Positions 1 through 8,830 are shown, counted from the stretch's first letter. The stretch is 64,000 nucleotides of DNA from Planctomycetota bacterium (GCA_014584395.1 JACTMY010000004.1:1-64000); one strand, 5' to 3'. Program-made: numbers and translations. Notes: a model not told the origin generated them from the letters alone.

Positions 1-55
1 GGTGCAGCCGACGGTGGTGGCCTGGTTCACGGGCTTGGTGGTCAAGGAGCCTTAG
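1..55 (+). CDS. C-terminal tail of an unknown gene, cut by the window edge
   Basis: Frame 2 is open from the window edge to a TAG at 53-55 and encodes about 17 residues ending in TGLVVKEP. A + strand gene probably ends here, because the next gene follows on the same strand after about 55 bases. The fragment is too short to name. Frame 1 is also open, to about base 75, so the frame choice is a guess based on the more protein-like residue mix. Confidence 0.3.
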   Translation, partial: VQPTVVAWFTGLVVKEP

Positions 56-109
56 GGGCTTGCGGAATGAAGTGAAATCGTTTACTCTTTTTGTTAGGAA
101 GGTCGAGTG

Positions 110-397
110 ATGAAACGCTGTTTGGAAAACGTGCAAGGGGTGCTGTTGGGGGCGATGATCTTCTTCTTGGCGTTGAGCCTCTTGGCCATGCCGCAGAACA
201 GCCTCCTGGCGGATGATCCAGGGGGTACGCCAAAAGGATGTGCAGGAACCACAGCTTGCGATTCAGGATGCACTCCTCTTATAGTCTGCACAGGAGATCA
301 AGCGCAATGTAACGCAACGCCACCTCCAGGGAATGACTGTACAGGCTGCATTTGCAAGGTAAATTCCTCTGGCTCTTGCTTCTGTGCTCTTCAGTGA
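110..397 (+). CDS. Small secreted Cys-rich protein
   Basis: Encodes 95 residues. I choose the ATG at 110 because AGGAAGG at 96-102 lies 7 bases upstream; a GTG at 107 directly before it is less likely. Residues about 10-30 form a hydrophobic segment ending near LLADD, which looks like a cleaved signal peptide. The mature part is short and polar, with ten cysteines in about 55 residues, including GCIC and SCFC pairs, so it is probably disulfide-bonded or metal-binding outside the cytoplasm. I do not recognise the family. A perfect 13-bp hairpin follows the stop, and the next gene in the same direction also encodes an exported protein, so the two may be related in function. Confidence 0.7.
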   Translation: MKRCLENVQGVLLGAMIFFLALSLLAMPQNSLLADDPGGTPKGCAGTTACDSGCTPLIVCTGDQAQCNATPPPGNDCTGCICKVNSSGSCFCALQ

Positions 398-410
398 ATG
401 ATTTTAATAC

Positions 411-443
411 AGTTAACGGGATGAGGCAAACATCCCGTTAACT
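411..443 (+). terminator. Perfect 13-bp hairpin after the Cys-rich gene
   Basis: AGTTAACGGGATG (411-423) and CATCCCGTTAACT (431-443) are exact reverse complements with a 7-base loop. It begins 14 bases after the upstream stop and 60 bases before the next start. The downstream tract (TTCTAGTT) is only weakly T-rich, so it may be a leaky terminator, or an mRNA-stabilising or attenuating hairpin between two genes. Confidence 0.5.
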
Positions 444-503
444 TCTAGTTCATTCCATTAAACATGAGCATGCAGCAAATAGAAAGCAGTCAAGGAGAAA
501 CTC

Positions 504-1481
504 ATGAACACATTCGTTGTGTGTCTGCTATTGATTAATAATTTACCCTTGAACGATATTAATAGCATACATACATCTTTACTTAACGAAGCTATGGACA
601 AGTGGTCATTATACGAGAATGAATCTGTTAATATTCAAGGAATAATGAAAGTTCATTTAGAACATAACGATACCGTTATATTAGATAATATTCTAGAAAT
701 ACGAGCTAATCATCATTGCTCTTTGTTAAGCGCTATTTCTAATCTTGGAAGGAAAGAAGGAAGCCTATTCTGTTACAATGTAAGATATGCTTTTCATCTG
801 AAGAAGAGTCATGCAAATCCTTCCTGGTCACTAGCTAACTATTTCCAAAGGATTAATAATGAACTTCCCACTTATATCACGAATGAAATTCCATCAGCTC
901 GAATTGGGCTGATCGCTGCCGTCGCTCCATATTGGATTACCCTAACTGATCTCGTGAAGAAGAAGTACTTCAAAATTATTTCCATCAAGGATGTGAACGT
1001 CGAAAACAGTATTGTGGAGCTTGTGTTTGAGTCTAAGCATGAGATCAAAGAAGATCCTGTTTTTAATCCGATTCAAGGAGGAAGAATTATAATGGATAAG
1101 CAGAAATATTTCTATGTTAAACAATGTAGATTAGATCTGCTTCATGGAGATGGAGCTGGTCAAGCAGATATTATCATAGAAGCAAAAAATAGTAAAGACG
1201 GTTACCCTATTCCTATTAGTTATACAAATACAATGACACTGTCAACAACAAATGGCGAGCTGCGAAGGGTTGTTCATAATAGTTATGATGTCGATATTGT
1301 AGATGAGCTGCCAGGTGATCACGAATTCACCCTTTCCGCATTCGGTTTAGAGGAGCCCTTCGGCATCACCTGGGAGCGGCCGACGCCTTGGTGGATCTAT
1401 TTCGGCCTGATTGGCGGGGGCTGCCTGGTCGGCTTCGTCCTGATCGGCGTCTTCCTCCGCCGCCGGTACGGTGCGAGTTGA
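504..1481 (+). CDS. AT-rich exported protein with C-terminal membrane anchor
   Basis: Encodes 325 residues from an ATG at 504 preceded by AAGGAGAA at 492-499. The first ~20 residues are hydrophobic (FVVCLLLINNLPL) and may be a weak signal peptide. Residues about 296-318 (WWIYFGLIGGGCLVGFVLIG) form one transmembrane helix followed by RRRYGAS, so most of the protein probably faces outside the cytoplasm. No catalytic motif is recognised. Base use is odd: codons up to about 1320 are strongly AT-rich (AAT, ATA and TTA common), while the last ~50 codons, covering a Gemmata-like stalk and anchor, are GC-rich like the rest of the window. This suggests a foreign or relaxed N-terminal domain joined to a native anchor. 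Confidence 0.75.
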   Translation: MNTFVVCLLLINNLPLNDINSIHTSLLNEAMDKWSLYENESVNIQGIMKVHLEHNDTVILDNILEIRANHHCSLLSAISNLGRKEGSLFCYNVRYAFHLKKSHANPSWSLANYFQRINNELPTYITNEIPSARIGLIAAVAPYWITLTDLVKKKYFKIISIKDVNVENSIVELVFESKHEIKEDPVFNPIQGGRIIMDKQKYFYVKQCRLDLLHGDGAGQADIIIEAKNSKDGYPIPISYTNTMTLSTTNGELRRVVHNSYDVDIVDELPGDHEFTLSAFGLEEPFGITWERPTPWWIYFGLIGGGCLVGFVLIGVFLRRRYGAS

Positions 1482-2005
1482 TCGTGACCGCGTCGAGTCC
1501 GTTCCTTTAGTCCCCGGTGAATCGCCGGGGGCTGCAGATCACGATTCGGATTGATTGCGCGGATGCTCCAATACGCTTGGGGTTAGCTATTCAATTTTCA
1601 CCGGAGCGTGTGCAACCCGGTGCGGGGCTAGTTGACCACAGACAAGCGCGTGGTTCGCGGCGCACTAAAAAATACACTTAAGTGCTTGCTGTATAAGGAA
1701 ATAGCGTGATCGTTTCACGCACCGCCCCCCTTCCGTGAAACGATCACTATGAACACTCTGCTTTCATCGCATGATATTACAGTGTATAGGTTTATGTCGA
1801 ATAGTAGGCCTGCATGGACGGTTTGAGCGTTTCACGGCCGGTGGGGTGCATGGGGACTCTTTGACCCCGGTTTTGGGTGCCCTTGTGGGAAATCAGCCCT
1901 TCTGGTAAAAATGGTTTCGGCCCAGGCTGTCATCGGCTGTCTGGGGCCGTGGATCATTGGGCCTGCACGACGCGGGTTTCGCCCTTTTTCGAGCAGCGAG
2001 GGTTC
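1482..2005. other. Non-coding stretch with hairpins
   Basis: No convincing gene. It holds a small GC hairpin (CCCCGG at 1512-1517 with CCGGGG at 1525-1530) just after the upstream gene and a large inverted repeat at 1706-1747, listed separately. An upstream in-frame ATG at 1877 would lengthen the ABC exporter by 43 residues, but these residues look unlike coding sequence for that family. Confidence 0.6.
1706..1747. promoter_or_regulatory. Perfect 14-bp inverted repeat, possible operator
   Basis: GTGATCGTTTCACG (1706-1719) and CGTGAAACGATCAC (1734-1747) are exact reverse complements around a C-rich 14-base loop. The core CGTTTCACG occurs a third time at 1828-1836, closer to the exporter gene. 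No T-run follows on either strand, so a regulator-binding site is more likely than a terminator. The regulator is unknown. Confidence 0.45.
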
Positions 2006-4027
2006 ATGAAGAACTTCCTCCGCGCCCTGCGCTTTAGCTGGACCTACCGTTGGCGGTTTCTGACATCGGTCTTCTGTGCCCTGATGGTGGCGGTCTTCTG
2101 GGGCGCCAATCTCTCCGCCATTTACCCCGTGCTCAACGTCCTGGGCACGGACTTGAATCTCCATCAATGGATCGACAAGCAGATCGGTGAATACGAGCGC
2201 CGGATCGAGAACTATCAGCGCGGCAGCGAGCAGCTCGAAAAACAACTCGCTCAACTCGACGCCATGCCTTTGGGCAAGGAGCGCGATCGCAAGCTGGCTT
2301 CGCTCACGGGGCAGTTGGCCCGGGAGGAGACCCATCTCAGCTCGGCGCGGTCGAACCTGTTCTGGTCGCAGAAGGCCAAGCTCTTCATCAACAAGTTCTG
2401 CCCGCAAGACAAATTCGAGACCCTGATCGCCCTTTTGGCCCTGGTCTTCATCGGCAACTTGATCAAGGGCATCTTCGATTTCTGGCAGGAATCGCTGGTC
2501 GGCAGCGTTGTAAGTCTGACGATCTTCGACCTGCGGAATCGCTTTTACCGCCAGGTCATTCATCAGGACGTGAGCCAATTCTCGGAGCAGGGCACGCACC
2601 AGTTGATGGCCCGCTTCACCAACGACATGGAGTCGCTCAGTTCGGGGCTGAAAGCCCTTTTTGGCAAGGTCGTGGCGGAGCCGCTCAAAGCCATGGCCTG
2701 CATCGCCATTGCTTGTTTCATCAGTTGGCGATTAACGCTGCTCTTTCTCGTGGTGGTGCCGTTGGCCCTGTTGCTCATGAGCAAGGTGGCGGTGTACATG
2801 AAGCGCGCGGGGCGGCGCGTGCTCGACAGCATGTCCAGCATTTACAAGGTCCTGCAGGAATCGTTCCAGGGGATCAAGGTCGTCAAGGCCTTCACCATGG
2901 AACGGCACGAGCGCCGGCGGCTCTTCGAGGGCGGCAAGGATTATTACAAACAGAGCATGAAGATCATCAAGATCGACGCCCTGAGCGGGCCGATTTTGGA
3001 GGTGGTCGCCATCACGGCCGTCTCAGGGGCGCTGCTCGTCGGCGGCTACCTGGTCCTGAAGGCGGAGACGTCGATCTTCGGCATGAAAATGTTCGATCAG
3101 CCTCCCCATTGGGTCACGCTCTTGCAGCTTTACGCCCTGCTGGTGGCGATCGCTGATCCGGTGCGCAAGTTGTCCAACGTTTACAACAAGATGCAATCGG
3201 CGGCGGCGGCGGCGGACCGCATCTTCGATTACATGGACCGGCAGCCGCGGGTGAATTCGAACGTTCATGGTCCGAGGCTGCAGCGGCACCACGAGTCCAT
3301 CGTGCTGCGCGATCTGTGTTTTTCATACAAGCCCGATCAGCCGATCCTGTCGCACTTGGACCTGGAAGTCAAGTTCGGCGAGACGATTGCTTTGGTGGGG
3401 AAGAATGGCTGCGGCAAATCGACGTTGGTGGGATTGATCAATCGGTTCTACGATCCGGATTATGGGTCAATCTTGATCGATGGCCAGGATATTCGGCAGG
3501 TCAACCTGCGCAGCCTCCGGTCGCAAATCGGCCTGGTGACGCAAGAGACGATCCTCTTTGACGACACGATAGCCCGCAACATCGCCTACGGCCAGCGGCA
3601 TGCCTCGCGCGAACTGGTGGAGTTGGCGGCCAAGCGCGCCTACGCCCACGACTTCATCATGAAGCTGAAGGATGGCTACGAGACGCGCGTCGGCGAGATG
3701 GGGCATTCCCTCTCAGGAGGCCAAAGGCAGCGCCTGTGCCTGGCCAGGGCGATCCTTCGCGACCCCAGCATCTTGATCCTGGATGAAGCCACCAGTGCGA
3801 CCGACCTGGAAAGCGAAGCCCTCATTCACCGCGCGCTGAAGGAGTTCACCAAGAACCGCACGACCTTTCTCATCACCCACCGTCTCTCGACGCTGGAAAT
3901 CGCGGACCGCATCGTCGTGATCGATCATGGGCGGATTGTCGCCGTTGGCCGCCATGAGCAATTGCTGGTGAATTGCGACATCTATATGCGGCTTTACGAA
4001 GTGCAAGGGCAGCGCCGCGTCGCTTAA
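2006..4027 (+). CDS. ABC exporter, MsbA-like fused membrane and ATPase subunit
   Basis: Encodes 673 residues from the ATG at 2006, where the family-like sequence MKNFLRALRFSW begins; GAGGG lies just upstream. Domain order is an ABC_membrane domain (about 20-400) and an ATPase domain (about 430-670). Walker A GKNGCGKST is near residue 464, the signature LSGGQRQR near 568 and Walker B ILILDEATS near 589. It is a homodimeric-type exporter of the MsbA/lipid-export class, moving a hydrophobic substrate across the inner membrane. Unusually, about 90 residues separate the first and second membrane spans and are rich in Glu, Lys, Gln and Leu, predicting a coiled coil outside the membrane. Two glycosyltransferase genes follow, which fits export of a lipid or glycolipid. 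The substrate is inferred, not shown. Confidence 0.9.
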   Translation: MKNFLRALRFSWTYRWRFLTSVFCALMVAVFWGANLSAIYPVLNVLGTDLNLHQWIDKQIGEYERRIENYQRGSEQLEKQLAQLDAMPLGKERDRKLASLTGQLAREETHLSSARSNLFWSQKAKLFINKFCPQDKFETLIALLALVFIGNLIKGIFDFWQESLVGSVVSLTIFDLRNRFYRQVIHQDVSQFSEQGTHQLMARFTNDMESLSSGLKALFGKVVAEPLKAMACIAIACFISWRLTLLFLVVVPLALLLMSKVAVYMKRAGRRVLDSMSSIYKVLQESFQGIKVVKAFTMERHERRRLFEGGKDYYKQSMKIIKIDALSGPILEVVAITAVSGALLVGGYLVLKAETSIFGMKMFDQPPHWVTLLQLYALLVAIADPVRKLSNVYNKMQSAAAAADRIFDYMDRQPRVNSNVHGPRLQRHHESIVLRDLCFSYKPDQPILSHLDLEVKFGETIALVGKNGCGKSTLVGLINRFYDPDYGSILIDGQDIRQVNLRSLRSQIGLVTQETILFDDTIARNIAYGQRHASRELVELAAKRAYAHDFIMKLKDGYETRVGEMGHSLSGGQRQRLCLARAILRDPSILILDEATSATDLESEALIHRALKEFTKNRTTFLITHRLSTLEIADRIVVIDHGRIVAVGRHEQLLVNCDIYMRLYEVQGQRRVA

Positions 4028-4047
4028 CAGCCGTCGAGGGGGCATCC

Positions 4048-5649
4048 ATGGCAGGCCGGATGCAAGCAGCGGCGGAGCAGGGGCAGTTCCTTGTCATTCC
4101 CTCGAGTCCCGCGAACTCGCGCCAGGCTGGCGCCGATCGGAGTCAGCGGTGGTTTTGGGGCCATCTGGCCGGCATCCTTCTCCTGAGTTATCCCTTATTT
4201 CTGCATCATCTCGGGCAGCGCGATTTGTGGAGCAGCCACGAAGGGCGTGCGGCACAGAATGCGGCGCGGATGCTCGAGGACGGTGATTGGTGGCTGCCTC
4301 GGCTCTTTGACGGCCGCGTCGAGATGCAGAAACCACCCCTCTATTATTGGCTCGTTGCCTTGGTCGGGTGGGGTCAGGGAGAAGTCGATGGGACCGCCGT
4401 GAGGCTGCCCGCCGCCTTGGGGGCGATGGGCTGCCTGCTGCTGGTGTTTCTGGCTTTTGCTCAACAGGTGCGGATCTGGGCCGGGGCTTGGGCCGCACTG
4501 ATCCTGGCTACGATGGTGCGCTTTACGTGGCTGGCTCGGGTGGGACGGATCGACATGCTCTTAACCTGTGCCGTCACGCTGACTTTGTTGGGTTACTGGA
4601 TGGGCCACCAATCCGAACGTCAGGGCATGCGGGTGCGCGGCTGGTGTTGGCGCGGTTGCGGCTTCTTGGGGATGGCGGCGGCGTTGCTTCTGAAAGGTCC
4701 GATTGGCTTCGTCCTGCCTGCCGTGGTCGTGGTGGCAACGCTCGTGGTGGAAACGGGTTGGCTGCGAAGGCAAACGCTCCGCGATTGGGGCCGCTCCGTG
4801 CAGTCCGCTTGGTGGGGCATGCCGCTGGTGTTGGCGCTTGTCTTGCCTTGGTTTGTTTATGCGAATGACGCCACAGAAGGGGCCTTTTTTCGGGAGTTTG
4901 TTCTCAGGCACAACTGGCAGCGCGGCTTGGGCGGCGACGAACAGCTCGACAGCCACGACCACCCGGCCTGGTATTATTTGGTGCAATGGCCTTTGGATGC
5001 CATGCCTTGGTCATTGCTGCTTGTCGCGATTGGCGTGGTCGCTTGGCGGCGGCGGTTGTGGCCAAGCGATTCCCTTGCCCAGTGGGGCTTGCTATGGTTT
5101 CTCAGCATGTTCGTTTTCCTTTCCCTCATGCGCTACAAGCGACCCGAATATCTGCTGCCGGCTCTTCCCGGCCTGGCGCTGTTCATGGGCGGCTGGATGC
5201 AGGAACTAGGGTCTAACTGCTCTGCCCAATGCCTAAAATGGCTGCGGCTATGCAGTTTCTTGGGGATCGGTCTTTATGCCGTGGGGTGGTTGCTCTATGT
5301 CGACCATGTTCTACCCCAACAGGAGAGTCGAAGGGAATGGCATCGCTTTGCCAAAGCGGTGCGAGAATGGGCGCCATCGCCTGGGATGGTGATCTTGTTC
5401 CGTGTCGATGCACATGCCTTGAACTTTCATCTCGGCAGGCCGACCGAGCGACTTTGGGAGTGGGAGAATCTGGATGTCTGGGCGGTTCAACCGGAGCCGA
5501 TCTACGTCATCATGCCTGAGGAATGGGCACGGGTGTGGGAGAGGCATATGGAAGCGGGGCAACTCTATCCGGTCATCACCACTTCGCAGATCGCGGGTGA
5601 GCAGCACGAACGACCCTTAACCTTGTTCCGTACTCAGCCGTTGGAATAA
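4048..5649 (+). CDS. ArnT/PMT-like integral membrane glycosyltransferase
   Basis: Encodes 533 residues. I prefer the ATG at 4048, after the upstream stop at 4027 and 5 bases behind GAGGGGG, over a longer start at 3973 that would overlap the exporter. The N-terminal motif RDLWSSHEGRAAQNAARM with downstream KPPLYYWL is typical of GT39/GT83 enzymes, which use polyprenyl-phosphate sugars and carry acidic residues in the first periplasmic loop. About ten hydrophobic segments follow, with a soluble tail from about residue 440. It probably transfers a sugar to lipid or protein at the outer face of the inner membrane. It sits 20 bases after the exporter and is probably co-transcribed. Confidence 0.85.
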   Translation: MAGRMQAAAEQGQFLVIPSSPANSRQAGADRSQRWFWGHLAGILLLSYPLFLHHLGQRDLWSSHEGRAAQNAARMLEDGDWWLPRLFDGRVEMQKPPLYYWLVALVGWGQGEVDGTAVRLPAALGAMGCLLLVFLAFAQQVRIWAGAWAALILATMVRFTWLARVGRIDMLLTCAVTLTLLGYWMGHQSERQGMRVRGWCWRGCGFLGMAAALLLKGPIGFVLPAVVVVATLVVETGWLRRQTLRDWGRSVQSAWWGMPLVLALVLPWFVYANDATEGAFFREFVLRHNWQRGLGGDEQLDSHDHPAWYYLVQWPLDAMPWSLLLVAIGVVAWRRRLWPSDSLAQWGLLWFLSMFVFLSLMRYKRPEYLLPALPGLALFMGGWMQELGSNCSAQCLKWLRLCSFLGIGLYAVGWLLYVDHVLPQQESRREWHRFAKAVREWAPSPGMVILFRVDAHALNFHLGRPTERLWEWENLDVWAVQPEPIYVIMPEEWARVWERHMEAGQLYPVITTSQIAGEQHERPLTLFRTQPLE

Positions 5650-5771
5650 ATCGTTTGGGTCTGCCTGCGACGTTGCTGCGTCCTATTCAAGAAAGCGTTG
5701 CCCCAGCGACCTGCCCGCCACTAAGATGAAGTCATTGTCCATGAACCTCCTCCATTTGGAAACATTCAGTC

Positions 5772-6494
5772 ATGGAGCTTTCCTTCGACCGCGAACCCAT
5801 CGCCCATCTCGGCCTCTCCGTGGTCATCCCTGCTTATCGGAGTGCCGCACTCTTGCCCGAAGTGGTCGAGGCGTTCACTCAACTGCTCGCCTCACGATCG
5901 GCTCCCTCCGAGATCATCGTGGTCGACGACGCCAGCGGCGATGAGACGGCAGAGCGGTTGGGGGAATGGTCCGCCCGATGGCCAAACGCGAAGTTCATTC
6001 GGCACGATGAGCATCTTGGTCATGGTGCTGCTCTGAGGACGGGGATTCTGAACGCCCAGCACCCGATGGTGTTTACTTTTCCCGCCATTGCAGGATTCGA
6101 ACCAGCGGACATCAAGAGTTTTTTGGAGGCTATTGATGAAGTGGACATCGTCTGCGGCGTTCGACCTGGCAGGAATCGCTGGCAATGGTGGAAGGACGCG
6201 TTTCCATCCTGCTGGCTCCTGGGGGTCAATGTGAGCGATCCCCGCTGTCCCGTTCGCCTCTACCGCCGATCCATCTTTGAGCGCTGGAACATTCAATCCA
6301 AAAGCGCCTTCGCCCACGTGGAAATCCTGGCCAAGGCGAACTTCCTCACCTCCTTGATGAATGAAGTTCCCGTGCGCGGCCCTGCCCAGATCGCCTGGTT
6401 GGATGATCCCTCGGCTGGCAAGGATGCCCGCCGCCTGTTCTTCCATCCCGAGTTTAAAGCGAACCCTCAACCGGCGGCAGCGTCAATGCGTTGA
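5772..6494 (+). CDS. Family 2 glycosyltransferase-like protein lacking the DXD motif
   Basis: Encodes 240 residues from the ATG at 5772. The Rossmann-like nucleotide-sugar half is clear: LSVVIPAYRS near residue 16, IIVVDDASGD near 50 and GHGAALRTGI near 81, as in dolichyl-phosphate mannosyltransferase-like GT2 enzymes. Where GT2 enzymes carry the metal-binding DXD, this protein has FTFPAIAGFEPADI, with no acidic pair. Family members normally need that motif to hold the metal and the diphosphate, so activity is doubtful or altered. No C-terminal membrane span is present. It follows the membrane glycosyltransferase by 122 bases and may belong to the same glycan pathway. Confidence 0.8.
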   Translation: MELSFDREPIAHLGLSVVIPAYRSAALLPEVVEAFTQLLASRSAPSEIIVVDDASGDETAERLGEWSARWPNAKFIRHDEHLGHGAALRTGILNAQHPMVFTFPAIAGFEPADIKSFLEAIDEVDIVCGVRPGRNRWQWWKDAFPSCWLLGVNVSDPRCPVRLYRRSIFERWNIQSKSAFAHVEILAKANFLTSLMNEVPVRGPAQIAWLDDPSAGKDARRLFFHPEFKANPQPAAASMR

Positions 6495-6501
6495 CCGTTC
6501 C

Positions 6502-7632
6502 TTATCGAGTTGAGCCGCTGCGCAGAGAGGCCGTCGTGGCTGCCCCATGAGTCGGGGGTGGCGGCAAAGGAGATGGCAAGCCCAAACCGTTGCCGCCCAG
6601 GGGTTGGAAGAGGGGTAGATTGATATCGTGCGGCACACCTTCGAGGGCGGCCCTCAGGATGTGGTGCAGCAATCGGGGGAAATCCATCCCGGCCTTCTCC
6701 GCGGATCGCGCCAGACCAATACCTTCATCCAGGCACGGATTGCAATTCACGTCAAGCACGTGCGGCTTGAGCTCCTCATCGAGTCGCACGTCCACGCGGC
6801 CGTATCCCCACCCGCCCACGGCGCGAAAAGCACGCGACGCCACGCTGCCGATCTCGCGGGCCAGTTCCGGATCGACCTCTGCCGGGCAAATGACCTTGGT
6901 CTTCTTGTATTCCTCCGTATTTTCGAGGTTCTTGGCGGCGTAGGACATGATGGGAGGAATTTCGGGGGGCAAGGCGGTGTAATCCACTTCCGCCAAGGGC
7001 AGGACGCGGAGCCGACTGCCGCCGACCAAGCCGACGTTGAATTCCCTTCCAGGAAGGAAGTGTTGGGCCAAGGCCGGTTGATTCAGATTCTTGATGATGT
7101 CGCGCACCTTGTTGCGAAGCTGGGTCTTGTTGTGCACGACGGAGTTGCGATCCGTGCCGATGGCCGCATGTTCCTGGCTTGCCTGGACGATTAAAGGGAA
7201 GTGCCAGGCATGATGATCGACGCTGCTCACGGTATTGAGCAGTTCGGTGTCGGGGGGGATGGGGATCCCTGCACCGGCCAAGAGGCAAGCCGTGGTGAAT
7301 TTGTACCGGCACAGTCCCAGGGCCAAGGCGGGCGAACCGGTGAGGGGATAGCCCATCATGCGGACGAGCGCCGCCAGCCGCATTTCATAAAGCGCCCCAT
7401 GAACGACGTCGTCGTATTGATTGAACACCACGTCGGGCCGCAGCCGGCGCAATTTGCGTTGAAAGGAGAAAAGGTCGTCAGCCAAGGGGAGCACGGTCAC
7501 CTGGTGGCCGAGTTTACGGACGCCGCGGGCGATGCGCCGAATCATGGCCAGAAGGTCCTTGCTCCCGCCACGGTCCTCCGGCGCATCGGGTTGGTCCGAT
7601 TGAAAAGTGTTGTACACGAGAACAACGTGCAA
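6502..7632 (-). CDS. ATP-grasp ligase, D-alanine-D-alanine ligase-like
   Basis: Encodes 376 residues. The reading frame opens with a TTG at 7632 (MHVVLVYNT); no in-frame ATG precedes it, so a TTG start is proposed. The N-terminal lobe (about 1-110) resembles the substrate domain of Ddl (DVVFNQYDD, YPLTGSPALALGLCRYKF). The ATP-grasp fold follows, ending with HVLDVNCNPCLDEGIG, where the Asn and Asp/Glu residues normally bind magnesium. Ddl-like proteins of this type are common in planctomycetes next to other genes, and many are not peptidoglycan Ddl. The C-terminal 40 residues are Pro/Gly-rich and probably disordered. It lies 115 bases downstream of ispH on the same strand. Substrate unknown. 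Confidence 0.8.
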   Translation of the reverse strand: MHVVLVYNTFQSDQPDAPEDRGGSKDLLAMIRRIARGVRKLGHQVTVLPLADDLFSFQRKLRRLRPDVVFNQYDDVVHGALYEMRLAALVRMMGYPLTGSPALALGLCRYKFTTACLLAGAGIPIPPDTELLNTVSSVDHHAWHFPLIVQASQEHAAIGTDRNSVVHNKTQLRNKVRDIIKNLNQPALAQHFLPGREFNVGLVGGSRLRVLPLAEVDYTALPPEIPPIMSYAAKNLENTEEYKKTKVICPAEVDPELAREIGSVASRAFRAVGGWGYGRVDVRLDEELKPHVLDVNCNPCLDEGIGLARSAEKAGMDFPRLLHHILRAALEGVPHDINLPLFQPLGGNGLGLPSPLPPPPTHGAATTASLRSGSTR

Positions 7633-7747
7633 GCGCTTGATGATGATTCTCCAACTGGAACCGAAGCCTGGCAGGGCGGCGCCGCAACCCGTGAAACGGG
7701 CGCGCCATGCAAGTTCTTCCTATGATTAACGAGGAGCGAGGGAACAA

Positions 7748-8704
7748 TCAAGCTCGCGTCAGCCGATCCGTAGAAATAACTTCCAACCGCAACTCGCGCG
7801 GCAAAGGAAAGCGCACGTGCTCTTCACGGATGAAACGCTCCTCGACTGTGGCGTGGTATCGCTTTTTGAGATGCTCGATGAGTTCTTGAACGACGTGTTC
7901 CGGAGCGCTGGCACCAGCCGTGACGAGCACGGTATCGCTATCCTTGAGCCAATCTTCCTTGAGTTCGTGAATCGAATCGATGAGATGCGCGGGACAACCG
8001 CGGGTCTGGGCGAGTTCCGCCAAACGCTGGCTGTTGGAGCTATTTTGACTTCCTAAAACCAACACCAAGTCCGCCTCCAGCACCAAGTCGCGCACCGCTT
8101 CCTGGCGATTCTGCGTGGCATAACAAATGTCTTCCTTGGGCGGACTGACGATCCGCGGAAAGCGGCGTTTCAAGGCTTCGATGATGACGTTGGCATCGTC
8201 CACGCTGAGCGTGGTTTGCGTGAGGTAAGCTACCTTGGCGTCGGGCGGCAGGTCGATGTGGTCGACTTCCTCGGCCGATTGCACCAAGCGGATGTAATCG
8301 GGGGCTTCGCCCATGGTGCCGATGACTTCGTCATGGCCGTCGTGGCCAATGAGGAAGATGATATAACCCTCCTCGGCGAAACGGACGGCTTCGAGATGCA
8401 CCTTGGTCACGAGGGGGCACGTGGCGTCGATGGTCTTGAGCTGTCGCCGCTCTGCTTCTTCGCGGATGAGGGGCGAGACGCCATGGGCGCTGTAAAGCAA
8501 ATAACTCCCCGACGGGACCTCTTCGATGCGGTCGACAAACACCACTCCCTTGGCCCGGAAGCGATCCACGACGTAACGGTTGTGGACGATCTCGTGATAG
8601 ACGTACAGAGGCCGGCCAAAAAGCTCGAGGGCTTTTTCGAGGCTATCGATGGCCATGATGACGCCGGCGCAGAAACCCCGCGGATTGGCCAGAATGACGC
8701 GCAT
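7748..8704 (-). CDS. ispH: 4-hydroxy-3-methylbut-2-enyl diphosphate reductase
   Basis: Encodes 318 residues, the usual length for IspH (LytB). The start at 8704 has GGAGGG 6 bases upstream. The enzyme carries a 4Fe-4S cluster and reduces HMBPP to IPP and DMAPP, the last step of the MEP isoprenoid pathway in the cytoplasm. The three cluster cysteines are visible: Cys12 in NPRGFCAGV, Cys96 in DATCPLVTKVH and Cys194 in ICYATQNRQ. Substrate-binding His41, His74, His121 and the catalytic Glu in GHDGHDEVIGT are in place, as is GSQNSSNSQRL near 218. The partner enzyme gene ispG lies at the far end of this window. Confidence 0.97.
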   Translation of the reverse strand: MRVILANPRGFCAGVIMAIDSLEKALELFGRPLYVYHEIVHNRYVVDRFRAKGVVFVDRIEEVPSGSYLLYSAHGVSPLIREEAERRQLKTIDATCPLVTKVHLEAVRFAEEGYIIFLIGHDGHDEVIGTMGEAPDYIRLVQSAEEVDHIDLPPDAKVAYLTQTTLSVDDANVIIEALKRRFPRIVSPPKEDICYATQNRQEAVRDLVLEADLVLVLGSQNSSNSQRLAELAQTRGCPAHLIDSIHELKEDWLKDSDTVLVTAGASAPEHVVQELIEHLKKRYHATVEERFIREEHVRFPLPRELRLEVISTDRLTRA

Positions 8705-8830
8705 GGAGACCCTCCTACCCCTTATCGTAGGTTCACTCCTGCAACCGACAACTCAGCCGGGCAAGCAACACGCCATCCCAAGATACCGCACGGATGGTGA
8801 ATCGTCTTCTGGTCGAAACAGGCCACGCCA

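Noticed and set aside
6092..6104. Second T-loop-like word GATTCGAACC
   Set aside because: It lies inside the GT2 coding frame and no cloverleaf can be drawn.
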